49,824 bases of DNA from Anaerolineae bacterium (lineage in GTDB: Bacteria > Chloroflexota > Anaerolineae > DRVO01). The stretch is from the NCBI GenBank assembly GCA_013178015.1, contig JABLXR010000028.1, positions 1-49,824 of the forward strand. Reading direction: 5' to 3'. Of the stretch, positions 16,484 to 25,217 are shown one piece after another. A program made the position numbers and the translations under genes. Positions within the stretch are counted from its first letter, which is position 1; each line of letters starts with the position of its first letter. Below the pieces are notes generated by a model. It saw only the letters and a program-made list of their open reading frames with translations, made no database searches and had not been told where the DNA came from.

Positions 16484-16544
16484 GACGTTACAGTCCTCCC
16501 TCAAGAAGGCAGCTATGGCGCTGCCCATTCAGCAACATGTTATA

Positions 16545-16562
16545 CTCTTCTAGTAGGATTAT
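16545..16562. repeat. Orphan sequence matching the ends of the IS at 35.2-36.6 kb
   Basis: CTCTTCTAGTAGGATTAT matches the inner left-end motif of the insertion sequence (complement of 35252-35269) at 16 of 18 positions. It lies about 60 bp upstream of the flavodiiron start, and read on the minus strand its extension contains TATAAT. It is either an IS scar or a shared promoter-like sequence. Confidence 0.45.
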
Positions 16563-16604
16563 AGGCGCTGAGTCAAGAACCACGACGGGCCAGACCGCCG
16601 GGAC

Positions 16605-17312
16605 TCAGCCGGTCGCTATCTCCGCCGGCCACCCTTCCAACGCCTCCCGAAGGAGCGCCCGCACCCGGGGTGCGGCCTGCTCCACGAAGAGCCGCGCCAG
16701 CATGGCCCCGTGCTCTGCAGTGGCCTCCTTGGCATCGGCGGTGCAACCCTCGCGGGCCGAGTCCAGCTGCCCTGCTGGCAAGCGGGACAGGTCCACTAGT
16801 TCCGGGCGGAAGTGCAGCATCAGCGAGGTCTCGTTCTTCCCCGCGTGGTCCCCGCCCTTCACTTCCACCCATCCGGCCGGTTCGTAGTCGGTGATGGCCA
16901 TGACCCGGGGCAGCCGATGCTTCTCGGTGAACCGAGCTACTCCCTCCTTCACCGCCTCCACATGCTTGCCCCCGTAGTGGCCCATCACCACCACCATGGC
17001 CTTGAATCCCTCTTGGTACAGGTTCTCTAGGTGCTCGTACACGTACTGGGTGACTAGGTCCCGAGAGAACTCGAAGGTGTGCCGGAACCCGCCCCACGGC
17101 TTCATGGTCTGGTACCCGCAGTACACCGGCGGCAGCACCACCCCGCCCGTCTCCCGGCACAGCGCCAGGGTCATGTGGTAGGCCTTGAGCGTGTCCAGCC
17201 CCACCGGATTGTGCACCCCGTGCCACTCGTGCGCTCCCCAGACAAGGTAGGCCAGTGGCGTCTCCCGCAATACGTCGTTGATCTGATGCGGCCTGAGCTC
17301 CTCGTACTTCAT
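16605..17312 (-). CDS. Creatininase family protein
   Basis: 235 aa, ATG 17312 behind GGAGG. The family zinc/manganese site is visible: GAHEWHGVHNPVGLDT near residues 26-41 supplies Glu, His and Asp; GHYGGKH near residue 110 is the conserved GHGGN-like loop; and DHAGKNETSLML supplies the late Glu. The family hydrolyses cyclic amides or formamides (creatinine amidohydrolase; FAPy deformylase ArfB; MftE peptidase). GHYGG instead of the more usual GHGGN hints at a different substrate. It sits between transaldolase, 33 bp upstream, and the flavodiiron gene, all leftward. No mycofactocin or creatine genes are near, so the substrate is unknown. Confidence 0.85.
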   Translation of the reverse strand: MKYEELRPHQINDVLRETPLAYLVWGAHEWHGVHNPVGLDTLKAYHMTLALCRETGGVVLPPVYCGYQTMKPWGGFRHTFEFSRDLVTQYVYEHLENLYQEGFKAMVVVMGHYGGKHVEAVKEGVARFTEKHRLPRVMAITDYEPAGWVEVKGGDHAGKNETSLMLHFRPELVDLSRLPAGQLDSAREGCTADAKEATAEHGAMLARLFVEQAAPRVRALLREALEGWPAEIATG

Positions 17313-17345
17313 CCCCAGCCTCCACTGAGCGGGCCGGCGTGACCC

Positions 17346-18539
17346 CTACGCCCTGACCTTCTCCACCGCCGCGACAACACGGGCCTCGAAGTCGGTCATG
17401 GCCTTGGTGAACCCGTCGGCGGTGGCCACCAGGGGCGGGTAGGAGTCATACTCCTCCGGCGTCTGTCCATCCTCATCGTAGGCCTGTCGGAAGTAGGGGA
17501 CCCGCCGCAGCTTCTTGATCACCTCATCGGGCACCGGCTCGTCTATGTGAGGAGCGATCTCCTCGCCCCGGTAGGCCAGGAGGAACTCCTCGATGATGTT
17601 GGGGAAGATGGTGAGAACTACGTTCCCACCGGCGAACTTCTCCAGATGCCAGATGCGAGTCTTGCCCCCCTCCTTAGGCCCCACCCGCATGGAGGCAGCG
17701 AGCATCTTGGTGCTGTAGCCTCGGTCCCGGTATAGCCGGTAGGCCTTCTTGAACACAGCCACTCCAGCCCAGCGCAGGTCGGTCTCGCTCAGTTCCACTC
17801 CGGCTGCGGCCGCCTGCTCCTTGACGGCGGGGTGATCCTCAAATCGGCCTAGCATCATGGTAGCGCAAGATCGCCAGGCGGAGAGGTCCACCCCCCTAGC
17901 CTCCGCCTCTCGCTTGCCGGCGTCCGCCGCCTCCGCCAGGGCCACCAGCTGAGAGACGGTGTAGGCCAGGGTGAGGTTAGTGGGCACGCCGCGGGCCGCC
18001 AGTTGGCGCACACCCTTGATGCCGGCGTCCGTGCCCGGCATCTTGACCATGATGTTGGGGCTGATGGAGTTCAGCTCCACCGCCTGCTCCACCATGGCAT
18101 TGGTATCGCGACTGAGGCGGGGGTCCACCTGGGCGCAGATGTAGCCATAGCGCTTGCCCGACGTCTCGAAGATGGGGAAGAGCATCTCCGCCCCCCGTCG
18201 GGCTACCTCCTTGAACGTCTCCCAGGCCACCTGCTGCGGCGACCACTCTGGGTGACTCCGGGTGGCCCCCGCGATCCACTGCTCGAACTCCGGCCACCTC
18301 TCCTGGAGCGCCTGCAGGGCCAACGGTTGGTTGGTGGTGCTGCCCCGGAGATAGCCGGCGGCAGGATGGTCCGGGTCGTAGAGAGCCTGTAGGGCGCTGG
18401 AAAGGTCGGGCCCGTCGCCGGCCGCCTGCCGCGCCAGGAAGCCTTCACGCCAGGCGCGGTAGATGAGGGGGGACGAGTCGTACCAGATCTCGGTGTCTTC
18501 GTGGCAGCGTGCCAGGCTCTCTAGGGAGCTTCGTTCCAT
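17346..18539 (-). CDS. tal: Transaldolase
   Basis: 397 aa, ATG 18539 behind GGAGGA; a GTG directly before it is less well placed. The alpha/beta barrel shows YDSSPLIYRAW near the start, STTNQPLALQAL, the Schiff-base lysine strand NIMVKMPGTDAG and PTNLTLAYTVSQLVALAEA. The conserved late segment appears as AASMRVGPKEG. Transaldolase moves a dihydroxyacetone unit between sugar phosphates in the non-oxidative pentose phosphate pathway; it is cytoplasmic. The length exceeds E. coli TalB (about 317) and the short transaldolases (about 220). No transketolase gene is adjacent. A candidate promoter lies 70-100 bp upstream. Confidence 0.88.
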   Translation of the reverse strand: MERSSLESLARCHEDTEIWYDSSPLIYRAWREGFLARQAAGDGPDLSSALQALYDPDHPAAGYLRGSTTNQPLALQALQERWPEFEQWIAGATRSHPEWSPQQVAWETFKEVARRGAEMLFPIFETSGKRYGYICAQVDPRLSRDTNAMVEQAVELNSISPNIMVKMPGTDAGIKGVRQLAARGVPTNLTLAYTVSQLVALAEAADAGKREAEARGVDLSAWRSCATMMLGRFEDHPAVKEQAAAAGVELSETDLRWAGVAVFKKAYRLYRDRGYSTKMLAASMRVGPKEGGKTRIWHLEKFAGGNVVLTIFPNIIEEFLLAYRGEEIAPHIDEPVPDEVIKKLRRVPYFRQAYDEDGQTPEEYDSYPPLVATADGFTKAMTDFEARVVAAVEKVRA

Positions 18540-18607
18540 CACTCTCCTCCGTCTGGGCTACACGGATGTCTGTGCTCGAAGCCGGGCCCGGCTTCGCTGG
18601 TCCGGCC

Positions 18608-18636
18608 ATTATCGCAGCTTGAGGAGAGGACAACAA
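18608..18636 (-). promoter_or_regulatory. Candidate promoter of transaldolase
   Basis: On the minus strand TTGTTG (18636-18631) and GATAAT (18613-18608) with a 17-bp spacer; the predicted start is near 18601. Confidence 0.4.
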
Positions 18637-18721
18637 GGCAGGCACTGGCGTCTCGCCTGGAGGGACCAGATGCCTTCGGGCTTCTGCAGGCCCGATCCAG
18701 TGGGCGTCATCCCGTGCCGGC

Positions 18722-18750
18722 ATGACGCCTCGCCGAGCCCCTGCTACAAT
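18722..18750 (+). promoter_or_regulatory. Promoter of the tautomerase gene
   Basis: ATGACG (18722-18727) and TACAAT (18745-18750) with a 17-bp spacer. The predicted start near 18757 leaves a 21-base leader containing the CGGGAGG ribosome site. Confidence 0.5.
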
Positions 18751-18777
18751 TTGGGCAGTACTTCGGGAGGGGCGCAG

Positions 18778-18972
18778 ATGCCGATGGTCAGAGTCAGCTG
18801 GTGGGCAGGGCGCACGTGCGAGGAGAAGAACCAAGTAGCGCGGGACATCACCGAGGCCATGAAGCGCCTGGGCATTCCGGCCGAGGCCACACAGGTGGTC
18901 TTCGAGGACGTGCCCAGGGAGAACTGGTGCATCGGGGGCGTGCCGGCCTCAGAGCGCCAGCCAGGCGCCTGA
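18778..18972 (+). CDS. 4-oxalocrotonate tautomerase family enzyme
   Basis: 64 aa, the usual length of the family. ATG 18778 behind GGGAGG gives MPMVRVSWWAGRTCEEKNQV, so processing leaves the catalytic N-terminal Pro1. Arg at the AGRT position, and the C-terminal VPRENWCIGGVPASER, are family hallmarks (WxIGG). It is a cytoplasmic enzyme forming hexamers or trimers that moves protons between keto and enol forms, in aromatic catabolism or unknown pathways. The longer upstream frame is excluded because Pro1 must be exposed and the promoter lies inside it. Next to it, on the same strand, is a decayed regulator. Confidence 0.9.
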   Translation: MPMVRVSWWAGRTCEEKNQVARDITEAMKRLGIPAEATQVVFEDVPRENWCIGGVPASERQPGA

Positions 18973-19050
18973 CGAGGCCGACGAGGCGCGCCGCCTCGGG
19001 CGACCGGCGACCGGTGCCCTTGGTGCCGAGGGGCGGGCCACCGAAGAGAC

Positions 19051-19419
19051 CTGGACATCATCAGAGCTCTCCTAGGGGAGCTGGCCAAATACCGGCATCG
19101 GACTACGCTCAACCGGGCCCATCTCGACTCCCATCCGTTACTGGCGCACGCCACACAGACCCAATGCTTCGAGCTGATGCTGGCGCCCTTGCCGAGCATG
19201 CTGCAAGAGATGCGGGAGAGGACGCATGACGTTCCGGGGGCGCCGGAGGCGGGGCCCTGATTGCAGACCGGCTTACTGGCCATGGTGGGGTCGCGCGATG
19301 GGGAAGGAGCTCGCCACATCATGCGGGAAGGCATGAGCCAGGCGGCGCAGTTGCCGCAGACCGCCCGCCTCTTGCGGCAGAGAGCGGACCGCGACGCATC
19401 GGTCGGGCAGAGGCGCTGA
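19051..19419 (+). pseudogene. Decayed FCD-domain (GntR/FadR-like) regulator fragment
   Basis: One frame reads LDIIRALLGELAKYR then HPLLAHATQTQCFELMLAPL to a stop at 19258-19260. In the same frame it continues LQTGLLAMVGSRDGEGARHI with MREGMSQAA, ending at 19417-19419. The alternation of helices, and the final pattern (xILxAIxxxDxExARxxMxxHL in the family), resemble the ligand-binding FCD domain of FadR-type GntR regulators. No start codon with ribosome site and no DNA-binding domain are present, and there is an in-frame stop, so it is a fragment. The family match is moderate; the in-frame stop is seen directly. Confidence 0.4.
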
Positions 19420-19460
19420 CACCTGGAGCCTTGGCCAGCAGAGCTACAACCACCAAAGAA

Positions 19461-19489
19461 CCGGGGCTCTGTTCTGTGCAGAGCCCCGG
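19461..19489 (-). terminator. Intrinsic terminator after tRNA-Gly
   Basis: CCGGGGCTCTG (19461-19471) pairs perfectly with CAGAGCCCCGG (19479-19489), 11 bp with a 7-base loop. Read leftward it starts 8 bases after the tRNA and is followed by the T-rich TTCTTTGGTGGTTG. Confidence 0.8.
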
Positions 19490-19496
19490 CCTCGTG

Positions 19497-19568
19497 AGCG
19501 GGAGACGGGACTCGAACCCGCGACAACCTGCTTGGAAGGCAGGAGCTCTACCACTGAGCTACTCCCGC
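19497..19568 (-). tRNA. tRNA-Gly (TCC)
   Basis: Minus-strand cloverleaf. The acceptor GCGGGAG (19568-19562) pairs with CTCCCGC (19504-19498), discriminator T. The D arm contains AGCTCAGTGGTAGAGC, the anticodon loop CTTCCAA gives TCC, and the T arm contains GGTTCGAGTCC. CCA is not encoded. It lies 98 bases after tRNA-Pro and probably shares its transcript. Confidence 0.95.
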
Positions 19569-19666
19569 GTGACCCGGGCGGCCGGCTTGCCCCACCATCG
19601 GAACGTACGCCACGCCCGCACCGGACGGCAACTCCGTCGGTAACCATCACCGCGGCGCCGCAGAGG

Positions 19667-19740
19667 TCGGGGTGAGAGGACTCGAACCTCCGACTTCAGC
19701 GTCCCAAACGCTGCGCGCTAGCCGTCTGCGCCACACCCCG
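19667..19740 (-). tRNA. tRNA-Pro (TGG)
   Basis: Minus-strand cloverleaf starting with C as is usual for tRNA-Pro. The acceptor CGGGGTG (19740-19734) pairs with CACCCCG (19674-19668), discriminator A. The anticodon arm CAGCG-TTTGGGA-CGCTG gives TGG; the T arm contains GGTTCGAGTCC. CCA is not encoded. Confidence 0.95.
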
Positions 19741-19750
19741 CTCTCAACTC

Positions 19751-19779
19751 AGTATACGACAGCCGCCCTCCGCGGTCAA
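19751..19779 (-). promoter_or_regulatory. Strong promoter of the tRNA-Pro/tRNA-Gly unit
   Basis: On the minus strand TTGACC (19779-19774) and TATACT (19756-19751) with an exact 17-bp spacer. Ten bases separate the -10 from the mature tRNA-Pro. It is one of the best consensus matches in the window. Confidence 0.75.
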
Positions 19780-20248
19780 CGCGCGGCCGTATGGAGCTCA
19801 GGGTCGGCAGAGCCGGGCCCGTCCGCGCGCCCACCCCGTAGGGACAGAGAGGCCATAGCAGGCCGAGCCCGCCTGAGCCTCCTCTGCTGCCGCCGGGGCC
19901 CCGCAGCCCCCGAGGAGTCCGCGCGCCCACGCGCGAAAGGGCCACGGCAGCACCCGTCCCTGTCCCAAGCACCACCCCGCCTGGGGGGCGCGGATCCCTC
20001 GGAAGGAAGACCTCAGCCTACCAGGGTGCCGTCGTCTGGCGCTCGCAGCCGCCTTGGAGCGCCGGCTATGAGAGACCGCAGCCCACGAAGAGCCTACCCC
20101 CTCGCTCTGCTCAGGCAAGCTCTGAGCCCGCCAAACGATGGGCTTTGCCCCGTCCGGGCCCGACTGCTCATGGTCGGGCCCGAGGCGCTTCCCGGGGACC
20201 TGTGCGTCTCCGCGAGACAGACACCGCGGGCATCAGCACACGCTTCCG
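19780..20248. other. Gene-free GC-rich region with dispersed repeat cores
   Basis: No protein is recognised on either strand. GTCCGCGCGCCCAC occurs at 19821-19834 and again at 19917-19930. The second copy, extended to GAGGAGTCCGCGCGCCCACG and beyond, matches the core of the 109-bp repeat at the left end of the window. A hairpin is annotated separately at 20155-20182. Confidence 0.6.
20155..20182. terminator. 10-bp hairpin downstream of mscL
   Basis: CGGGCCCGAC (20155-20164) pairs perfectly with GTCGGGCCCG (20173-20182), 8-base loop, about 66 bp after the mscL stop on its transcribed side. No T run follows, so termination is uncertain. Confidence 0.4.
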
Positions 20249-20701
20249 CTACCGGGCAGCTCCTACCGCTCCCGCCTCCAACTGACTGGTGCAGGCCGGG
20301 CAGCGGACAGCATTGATGGGCACCACAGTGAGGCAGTAGGGACACTCCTTGGTAGTAGGAGTGGCCGGCGGCGTGGCCCGGAGTCGGTTCACCTGCCTGA
20401 CCAGCAGGAAGATCACGAGAGCAACGATCAGGAAGTTGATTACGGTGTTGACGAAGACACCGTAGTTGATGGTCGGCGCTCCGGCCGCTTGCGCCTCTGC
20501 CAGGCTGGCGTAGGGCTGCCCCGAGAGGTTGAGGAACAGGTTGGAGAAGTCCACCCTGCCGAGCAGAAGCCCGATGGGCGGCATGATGATGTCGTTCACT
20601 AGGGAGTTCACGATGGAACCGAAGGCGGCGCCAAGTATGATTCCTACGGCCAAGTCGAATGCGTTACCCCGAGCGATGAATGCCTTGAACTCCTTCCACA
20701 T
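20249..20701 (-). CDS. mscL: Large-conductance mechanosensitive channel MscL with C-terminal zinc ribbon
   Basis: 150 aa from ATG 20701 behind AAGGAGGGG; the upstream frame extension is not supported. The N-terminal [20 protein letters not shown], with [20 protein letters not shown], is the typical MscL first helix; the second TM is [15 protein letters not shown]. MscL opens under membrane tension to release solutes on osmotic downshock. The tail after TM2 is unusual: [25 protein letters not shown] has two CPxC pairs, a rubredoxin-type zinc knuckle, in place of the usual charged cytoplasmic helix bundle. It has its own promoter. Confidence 0.93.
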   Translation of the reverse strand: MWKEFKAFIARGNAFDLAVGIILGAAFGSIVNSLVNDIIMPPIGLLLGRVDFSNLFLNLSGQPYASLAEAQAAGAPTINYGVFVNTVINFLIVALVIFLLVRQVNRLRATPPATPTTKECPYCLTVVPINAVRCPACTSQLEAGAVGAAR

Positions 20702-20753
20702 GCCCCCCCTCCTTACCCGTGGGCGCCTTCGGTTCCTGACGCCAGTCACTGCC

Positions 20754-20782
20754 AGCCTATGGGGCACAGGTCGCTTCGTCAA
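20754..20782 (-). promoter_or_regulatory. Promoter of mscL
   Basis: On the minus strand TTGACG (20782-20777) and TAGGCT (20759-20754) with an exact 17-bp spacer; the predicted start near 20747 gives a leader of about 46 bases. Confidence 0.5.
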
Positions 20783-20845
20783 TCCTTTACGCCCCGCTGC
20801 CGGCCTTGCCACCGGACGACCTCTCGCCGGCGTTCGGAGACGCAG

Positions 20846-20878
20846 GCAGACCCCGGGCCGCAGTCGCCCGGGGTCTGC
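20846..20878 (-). terminator. Strong hairpin after the SIMPL gene
   Basis: GCAGACCCCGGG (20846-20857) pairs perfectly with CCCGGGGTCTGC (20867-20878), a 12-bp stem with a 9-base loop, 19 bp after the SIMPL stop and before the mscL promoter. No T run follows. Confidence 0.6.
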
Positions 20879-20897
20879 GAGGCGCGGGTTCGAGAGG

Positions 20898-22289
20898 CTA
20901 TTCGATGGCGTAGACCACCTGTACGTTCGTGCGGAATTCCAGTTGGCCGGGGACGATGGGGCCGGCCCCGCCACCCAGCCCGAGCGCCTTCTCCACCCCG
21001 AATAAGGCTCCGGGGGCGCCGGTGACCACCTCGCTAATGCTCAGAATCTGGCCTATCTGGACGCCAGCCAGGTCCGCCAGGTCCTCGGCCTTCGCCCGGG
21101 CGTCCGCGATGGCCTCCTCGCGGGCCTCGACTTCGCCCTCGGACCAGTCGCCGCGGGTCAAGCCTACACCCCAGATGCGGTTGGCCCCGGCCTGCACCGC
21201 CGCGTCCAGCACCTCCGCCACCCGGTCCAGGTCCCTGATGGTCACGTCCAGCATGTTGGACACCCGGTACACCGGCTCCGTCTCCATGCCCATACCGCGG
21301 AAGCCCTCGTCGAAGAAGATGCTGTAGCTGGAGGTGCGCATGTCTTCAGAAGCGACGCCCGCCTCCTCCAAAGCCATCATGATCTGGCCCATCGTCTCTT
21401 GGTTCTGGGCCACGGCTTCCTGGATGTCCGCCGCGGCAGTCTCTACCCCGAGGGTGGCGTTGGCCCGGTCGGGAGCGGCAGTGGCCACCCCCTCGCCCAC
21501 CACCAGCACGTACCGAAGCGGCTCTGCCGGCGGTTCGGCGTCCGCCGGAGCTTCCTCGCCCTCGGCCGGCACCAGCTCGAACGTGACCTGGAGCGAGACT
21601 GAGACCTCAAGCTGCCCCGGCGCTATGGGGCCGGCCTGGGCCCCCGGCGCTGCCCCGGCTGCCTCGGCAGCGAATGGGATGGCGCCACCGGTCACCACTT
21701 CGCTGAGGCTGATGACGCGCCCCACGCTCACGCCCTGCAACTCGGCCAGAGCCGTAGCCCTCTGCCGCGCGTCCTGCACCGCTTCCTCGCGGGCCTGAGC
21801 CCTGGCTTCCGACGGATCCTCCACCGATAGGCTGACGCCGTAGATGCGGTTGGCCCCGGCGCCGATGCCGGCATCCAGCACCTCACCGATGGCGTCCAGG
21901 TCCTCGATGGTGACCAGAACCGTGTTGAACACTCGATACGTCGGCTGCGGTGGCTGATCCGGCCCCCGTATCCCCTCGTCGAAGAAGATGCTGTACTCGG
22001 TGGTGCGGATGTTCTCTTCCGGCACCCCGGCTTCCTGCAGCGCCTGCAGCACGGCGTCCATGATCTCCTGGTTACCGGAGACAGCCTCCTCCACGTCGGC
22101 GGCCGATGTCTCCACCCCGAGGTTGGCGGTGGCCCTGTCCGGGGTGACGCTGGCGGTGCCACCTCCTACCACGGTGATGTGACGGATGACATCACCCGTC
22201 GGCGCCTGAGCTAGGGCGGGCACTGCGGCCGCCAGAACCAGAGATACCAAGACCAGGACCAACACCATTGCCGATACACGTCTGTACAT
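20898..22289 (-). CDS. Secreted protein with two SIMPL (DUF541) domains
   Basis: 463 aa from ATG 22289 behind GGAGGAAA. Residues 1-28 are a signal peptide ([23 protein letters not shown] cleavage). Two homologous halves follow. Each starts with a V(V)G(G/E)G pattern then PDRAxAxLGVET, continues IMxALQEAG..EDMRT.xYSIFFDEG, and ends with [13 protein letters not shown] and VPGQLEF. The linker is Glu/Pro/Ala-rich. SIMPL proteins are exported trimer- or ring-forming proteins (BP26/OMP28 type) with no firm biochemical role; most have a single domain. PEP synthase lies 158 bp upstream on the same strand. Confidence 0.88.
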   Translation of the reverse strand: MYRRVSAMVLVLVLVSLVLAAAVPALAQAPTGDVIRHITVVGGGTASVTPDRATANLGVETSAADVEEAVSGNQEIMDAVLQALQEAGVPEENIRTTEYSIFFDEGIRGPDQPPQPTYRVFNTVLVTIEDLDAIGEVLDAGIGAGANRIYGVSLSVEDPSEARAQAREEAVQDARQRATALAELQGVSVGRVISLSEVVTGGAIPFAAEAAGAAPGAQAGPIAPGQLEVSVSLQVTFELVPAEGEEAPADAEPPAEPLRYVLVVGEGVATAAPDRANATLGVETAAADIQEAVAQNQETMGQIMMALEEAGVASEDMRTSSYSIFFDEGFRGMGMETEPVYRVSNMLDVTIRDLDRVAEVLDAAVQAGANRIWGVGLTRGDWSEGEVEAREEAIADARAKAEDLADLAGVQIGQILSISEVVTGAPGALFGVEKALGLGGGAGPIVPGQLEFRTNVQVVYAIE

Positions 22290-22447
22290 GACTTTCCTCC
22301 ACATCGTTTCTAGCGATCGCCCATAAAGGCTTCGCGGACCGACTCATCGCCCCACTGGCGAGCAACCACCGGCGCCGGGGCCGGTTCCTTCCGCCATTGC
22401 CTGTCGGTGAGTTGCTCTTGCGCCCTAACCTGCCTCTGCCGCGCCGA

Positions 22448-24856
22448 TCATCGTGCCGCTTCGCGACGCCGGCTGCGGCCGCGCTCCGCCAGCGCCATCA
22501 TGACCGGGACCACGCTGTCTGGCTCCAGAGAGATGGAGTCTATGCCCTCTTCCACCAGGAAGACGGCAAACTCCGGGTGATTGCTGGGCGCCTCCCCGCA
22601 GATGCTGACCTTGCGGCCGGCCGCGTGCGCCGCCCGAATCAGCTCGCTGATGGTGCGCTTCACCGCCTCGTGCGTCTCATCGAAGAGATGGGCCAGCGCC
22701 GCCGAATCCCGGTCCACTGCCAGCACGAACTGAGTTAGATCATTGCTGCCGATGGAGAAGCCGTCGAACCGCTCCGAGAAGCGATCCGCCAGGGTGACGT
22801 TGGAAGGCACCTCGGCCATCACGTAGACCTGGAGCCCGTTCTCTCCCCGCCGCAGGCCGTTCTCCGCCATCACCTCCAGCACCCTGTCGGCCTCTTCGGG
22901 GGTGCGACAGAAGGGTATCATCACCACCACGTTGTCCAGCCCGATCTCCTCCCGAGCCCGCTTGACCGCCCGGCACTCCAGGGCGAATCCCGGCCGGTAG
23001 GCATCGCTGTAGTACCGCGATGCGCCCCTGAACCCGAGCATGGGGTTGGCCTCTTCGGGCTCGAACTGGCGTCCACCGATCAGATTGGCGTACTCGTTGG
23101 TCTTGAAGTCGCTCATGCGGACGATGACGGGGTTCGGGTATTGCGAGGCGGCGATCTTGGCGATGCCCAGCGCCAGCAGCTCGACGAAGTACTCGGTCCT
23201 GGAGCGGTATCCCTCGGTCAACCGCTCGATCTCGGCCCGGGCGGCCCGATCCTGCAACCGATCGAACTCCACCAGGGCCATAGGATGCACCTTGATGGCG
23301 TTGTTGATGACGAACTCCATCCGCGCCAGGCCCACACCCCGCGTAGGGAGGCGCCACCAGCGGAAGGAGGCAGCCGGGCTGCCGATGTTCATCATTAGGG
23401 GCGTGGACACCTCCTCGATCTGGCTCAGGTCTATCTCGGTGGCCTCATACTGCAGCAGGCCCTCGTAGACGTGGCCCTCGTCCCCCTCGGCACAGGACAT
23501 CGTGATCTCCTGGCCGTCCTTGAGCACCTTGGTGGCCCGGCCCGTGCCCACGATGGCCGGTATGCCCAGCTCCCGGCTCACGATGGCGGCGTGAGAGGTG
23601 CGCCCGCCATGATCGGTGATGATGCCGGCCGCCCGTCGCATGATGGGCACCCAGTCGGGGTCGGTCATGCCCGTCACCAGGATGGCATCATCCTGGAATC
23701 GGCCCATCTCCTGCGGGCTCTCGATGACGTTCACTCTGCCCGACGCGATGGCCTGGCCGATAGCCAGCCCGGATAGGATGGGCTCGGCCGTCTCCAACAG
23801 GGTGAATGTCTTGAGTGACGTCGCCTCCCGCTGCGACTGGACGGTCTCGGGGCGGGCCTGCACGATGAACAGCTCGTTGGTGTCACCATCCTTGGCCCAC
23901 TCGATGTCCATGGGACGGCCGTAGTGCTCCTCGATGGCCACGCCCCACCGGGCCAGCTGGAGGATCTCATCATCCGTCAATACGAACGAATGGCGCTCGC
24001 CGGCCGTGGTCTCCATCTCCTTGGTGGTCTGAGTCCCGCCCGTGGCGTACACCATCTTGCGTTCCTTGGCCCCCATCAGCTTCTCGATGATTGGCCTCTT
24101 GGCCCGATCCTCCAGCAGGGGCTTGAACGCCTGGTACTCGTCTGGGTTCACCCTCCCCTGGACCACCGTCTCGCCCAGCCCCCAGGCGGCGTTGATCACC
24201 ACCACACCCGGGAAGCCGCTCTCCGTGTCCAGGGTGAACATCACGCCGGCGCCCGCCTTGTCGGAACGCACCATCTTCTGCACCCCCACCGACAGGGCCA
24301 CGGAGAGGTGGTCGAAGCCCCGATCCTGGCGGTAGCTAATGGCGCGATCGGTGAACAGGGAGGCGAAGCAACTCCGACACGAGTCCAGCAACTCCTCTTC
24401 GCCCCGCACGTTGAGGAAGGTCTCCTGCTGGCCAGCGAAGCTGGCCTCGGGCAGGTCCTCGGCGGTGGCGCTGCTGCGCACGGCCACGTCCACCTCCGGG
24501 ACGCCGAACCGGCGCGATAGCTCCCGGTAGGCGGAGCGGATCCCCTCGGCCAGCGCCTCCGGAAATCGTCCTTGACAGAACAGGCGCCGGATGGCCCGGC
24601 CGGCCTCCTGCAGGGTCTGCTCCCCGCTTTCCAAGCCGGCGAGCTCCTCCCGGAGCCTGGCGGCAATGCCGTTCGCCTCGATGAAGGCCCAGTAAGCCTG
24701 GGCGGTGGTGGCGAAACCTCCGGGCACGCGCACCCCCTTCTCGCCCAGTGAGCGGATCATCTCGCCCAGCGAGGCGTTCTTCCCTCCCACCGAGGCCACG
24801 TCCTCGCTGCTCAAGTCCTCGAACCAGCGGATGTACGAGCTCCCGTCTCCTTGCAC
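22448..24856 (-). CDS. ppsA: Phosphoenolpyruvate synthase
   Basis: 802 aa, start GTG 24856. The N-terminal ATP-grasp domain has the typical VGGKNASLGEMI, VRSSATAEDLPEASFAGQQE and DIEWAKDG. The phosphohistidine swivelling domain carries GGRTSHAAIVSRELGIPAIV with the phosphorylated His. The C-terminal TIM barrel has GFRGASRYYS, YVMAEVPSNV, SIGSNDLTQF and CGEAPSNHPE. The family normally reads CGQAPS; Glu for Gln here is a small deviation. The enzyme makes PEP from pyruvate, ATP and water, releasing AMP and phosphate, and feeds gluconeogenesis. Length fits the bacterial family (about 790-800). It is the first gene of a leftward pair with the SIMPL gene. Confidence 0.93.
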   Translation of the reverse strand: MQGDGSSYIRWFEDLSSEDVASVGGKNASLGEMIRSLGEKGVRVPGGFATTAQAYWAFIEANGIAARLREELAGLESGEQTLQEAGRAIRRLFCQGRFPEALAEGIRSAYRELSRRFGVPEVDVAVRSSATAEDLPEASFAGQQETFLNVRGEEELLDSCRSCFASLFTDRAISYRQDRGFDHLSVALSVGVQKMVRSDKAGAGVMFTLDTESGFPGVVVINAAWGLGETVVQGRVNPDEYQAFKPLLEDRAKRPIIEKLMGAKERKMVYATGGTQTTKEMETTAGERHSFVLTDDEILQLARWGVAIEEHYGRPMDIEWAKDGDTNELFIVQARPETVQSQREATSLKTFTLLETAEPILSGLAIGQAIASGRVNVIESPQEMGRFQDDAILVTGMTDPDWVPIMRRAAGIITDHGGRTSHAAIVSRELGIPAIVGTGRATKVLKDGQEITMSCAEGDEGHVYEGLLQYEATEIDLSQIEEVSTPLMMNIGSPAASFRWWRLPTRGVGLARMEFVINNAIKVHPMALVEFDRLQDRAARAEIERLTEGYRSRTEYFVELLALGIAKIAASQYPNPVIVRMSDFKTNEYANLIGGRQFEPEEANPMLGFRGASRYYSDAYRPGFALECRAVKRAREEIGLDNVVVMIPFCRTPEEADRVLEVMAENGLRRGENGLQVYVMAEVPSNVTLADRFSERFDGFSIGSNDLTQFVLAVDRDSAALAHLFDETHEAVKRTISELIRAAHAAGRKVSICGEAPSNHPEFAVFLVEEGIDSISLEPDSVVPVMMALAERGRSRRREAAR

Positions 24857-24879
24857 TACATACCCCCTCAGTGCCCGCC

Positions 24880-25217
24880 ACCCATCGGTCGGGCCGCTAC
24901 TGCAACAACCAGGTCGCGTTCACCTGGACCTCGATCTCACCACCGAAATGTAAGCGGTGCGTACACCAGAAACGCCGGCTCCGTCACCCCCAGCTCGTAG
25001 CCAGTGACGCTGCCGAAAGCCCTCATCAGGAGCCGAGAGTCCATTGCCACCAACCAGGCAGGGTTGGAGTTGGCGCTGCATCGGCGTCCTTCAGGAGCGA
25101 GAGGGACGCTGCCGCCCGCCAGCCACCCACGCAGCAAGACCAGGGAAGTCTTCCTGCGTGGTCTACTGTCAACCGGCACCTGCGCTTTGACCCCGGACAG
25201 GGATGGCGAGGCGGCCA
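24880..25217. other. Gene-free interval, possible minus-strand coding relic
   Basis: No intact gene is seen. On the minus strand about 24900-25080 can be read, with one frame change near 24950, as SRLLMRAFGSVTGYELGVTE followed by a short beta-strand-like tail ending NATWLLQ and a stop. No family is recognised, so this is at most a decayed end of a gene. Nothing else structured is visible. Confidence 0.3.

Noticed and set aside
22313-22320. GCGATCGC octamer (HIP1-like)
   Set aside because: I noticed only this copy; the highly iterated palindrome is a cyanobacterial trait and one occurrence means nothing.
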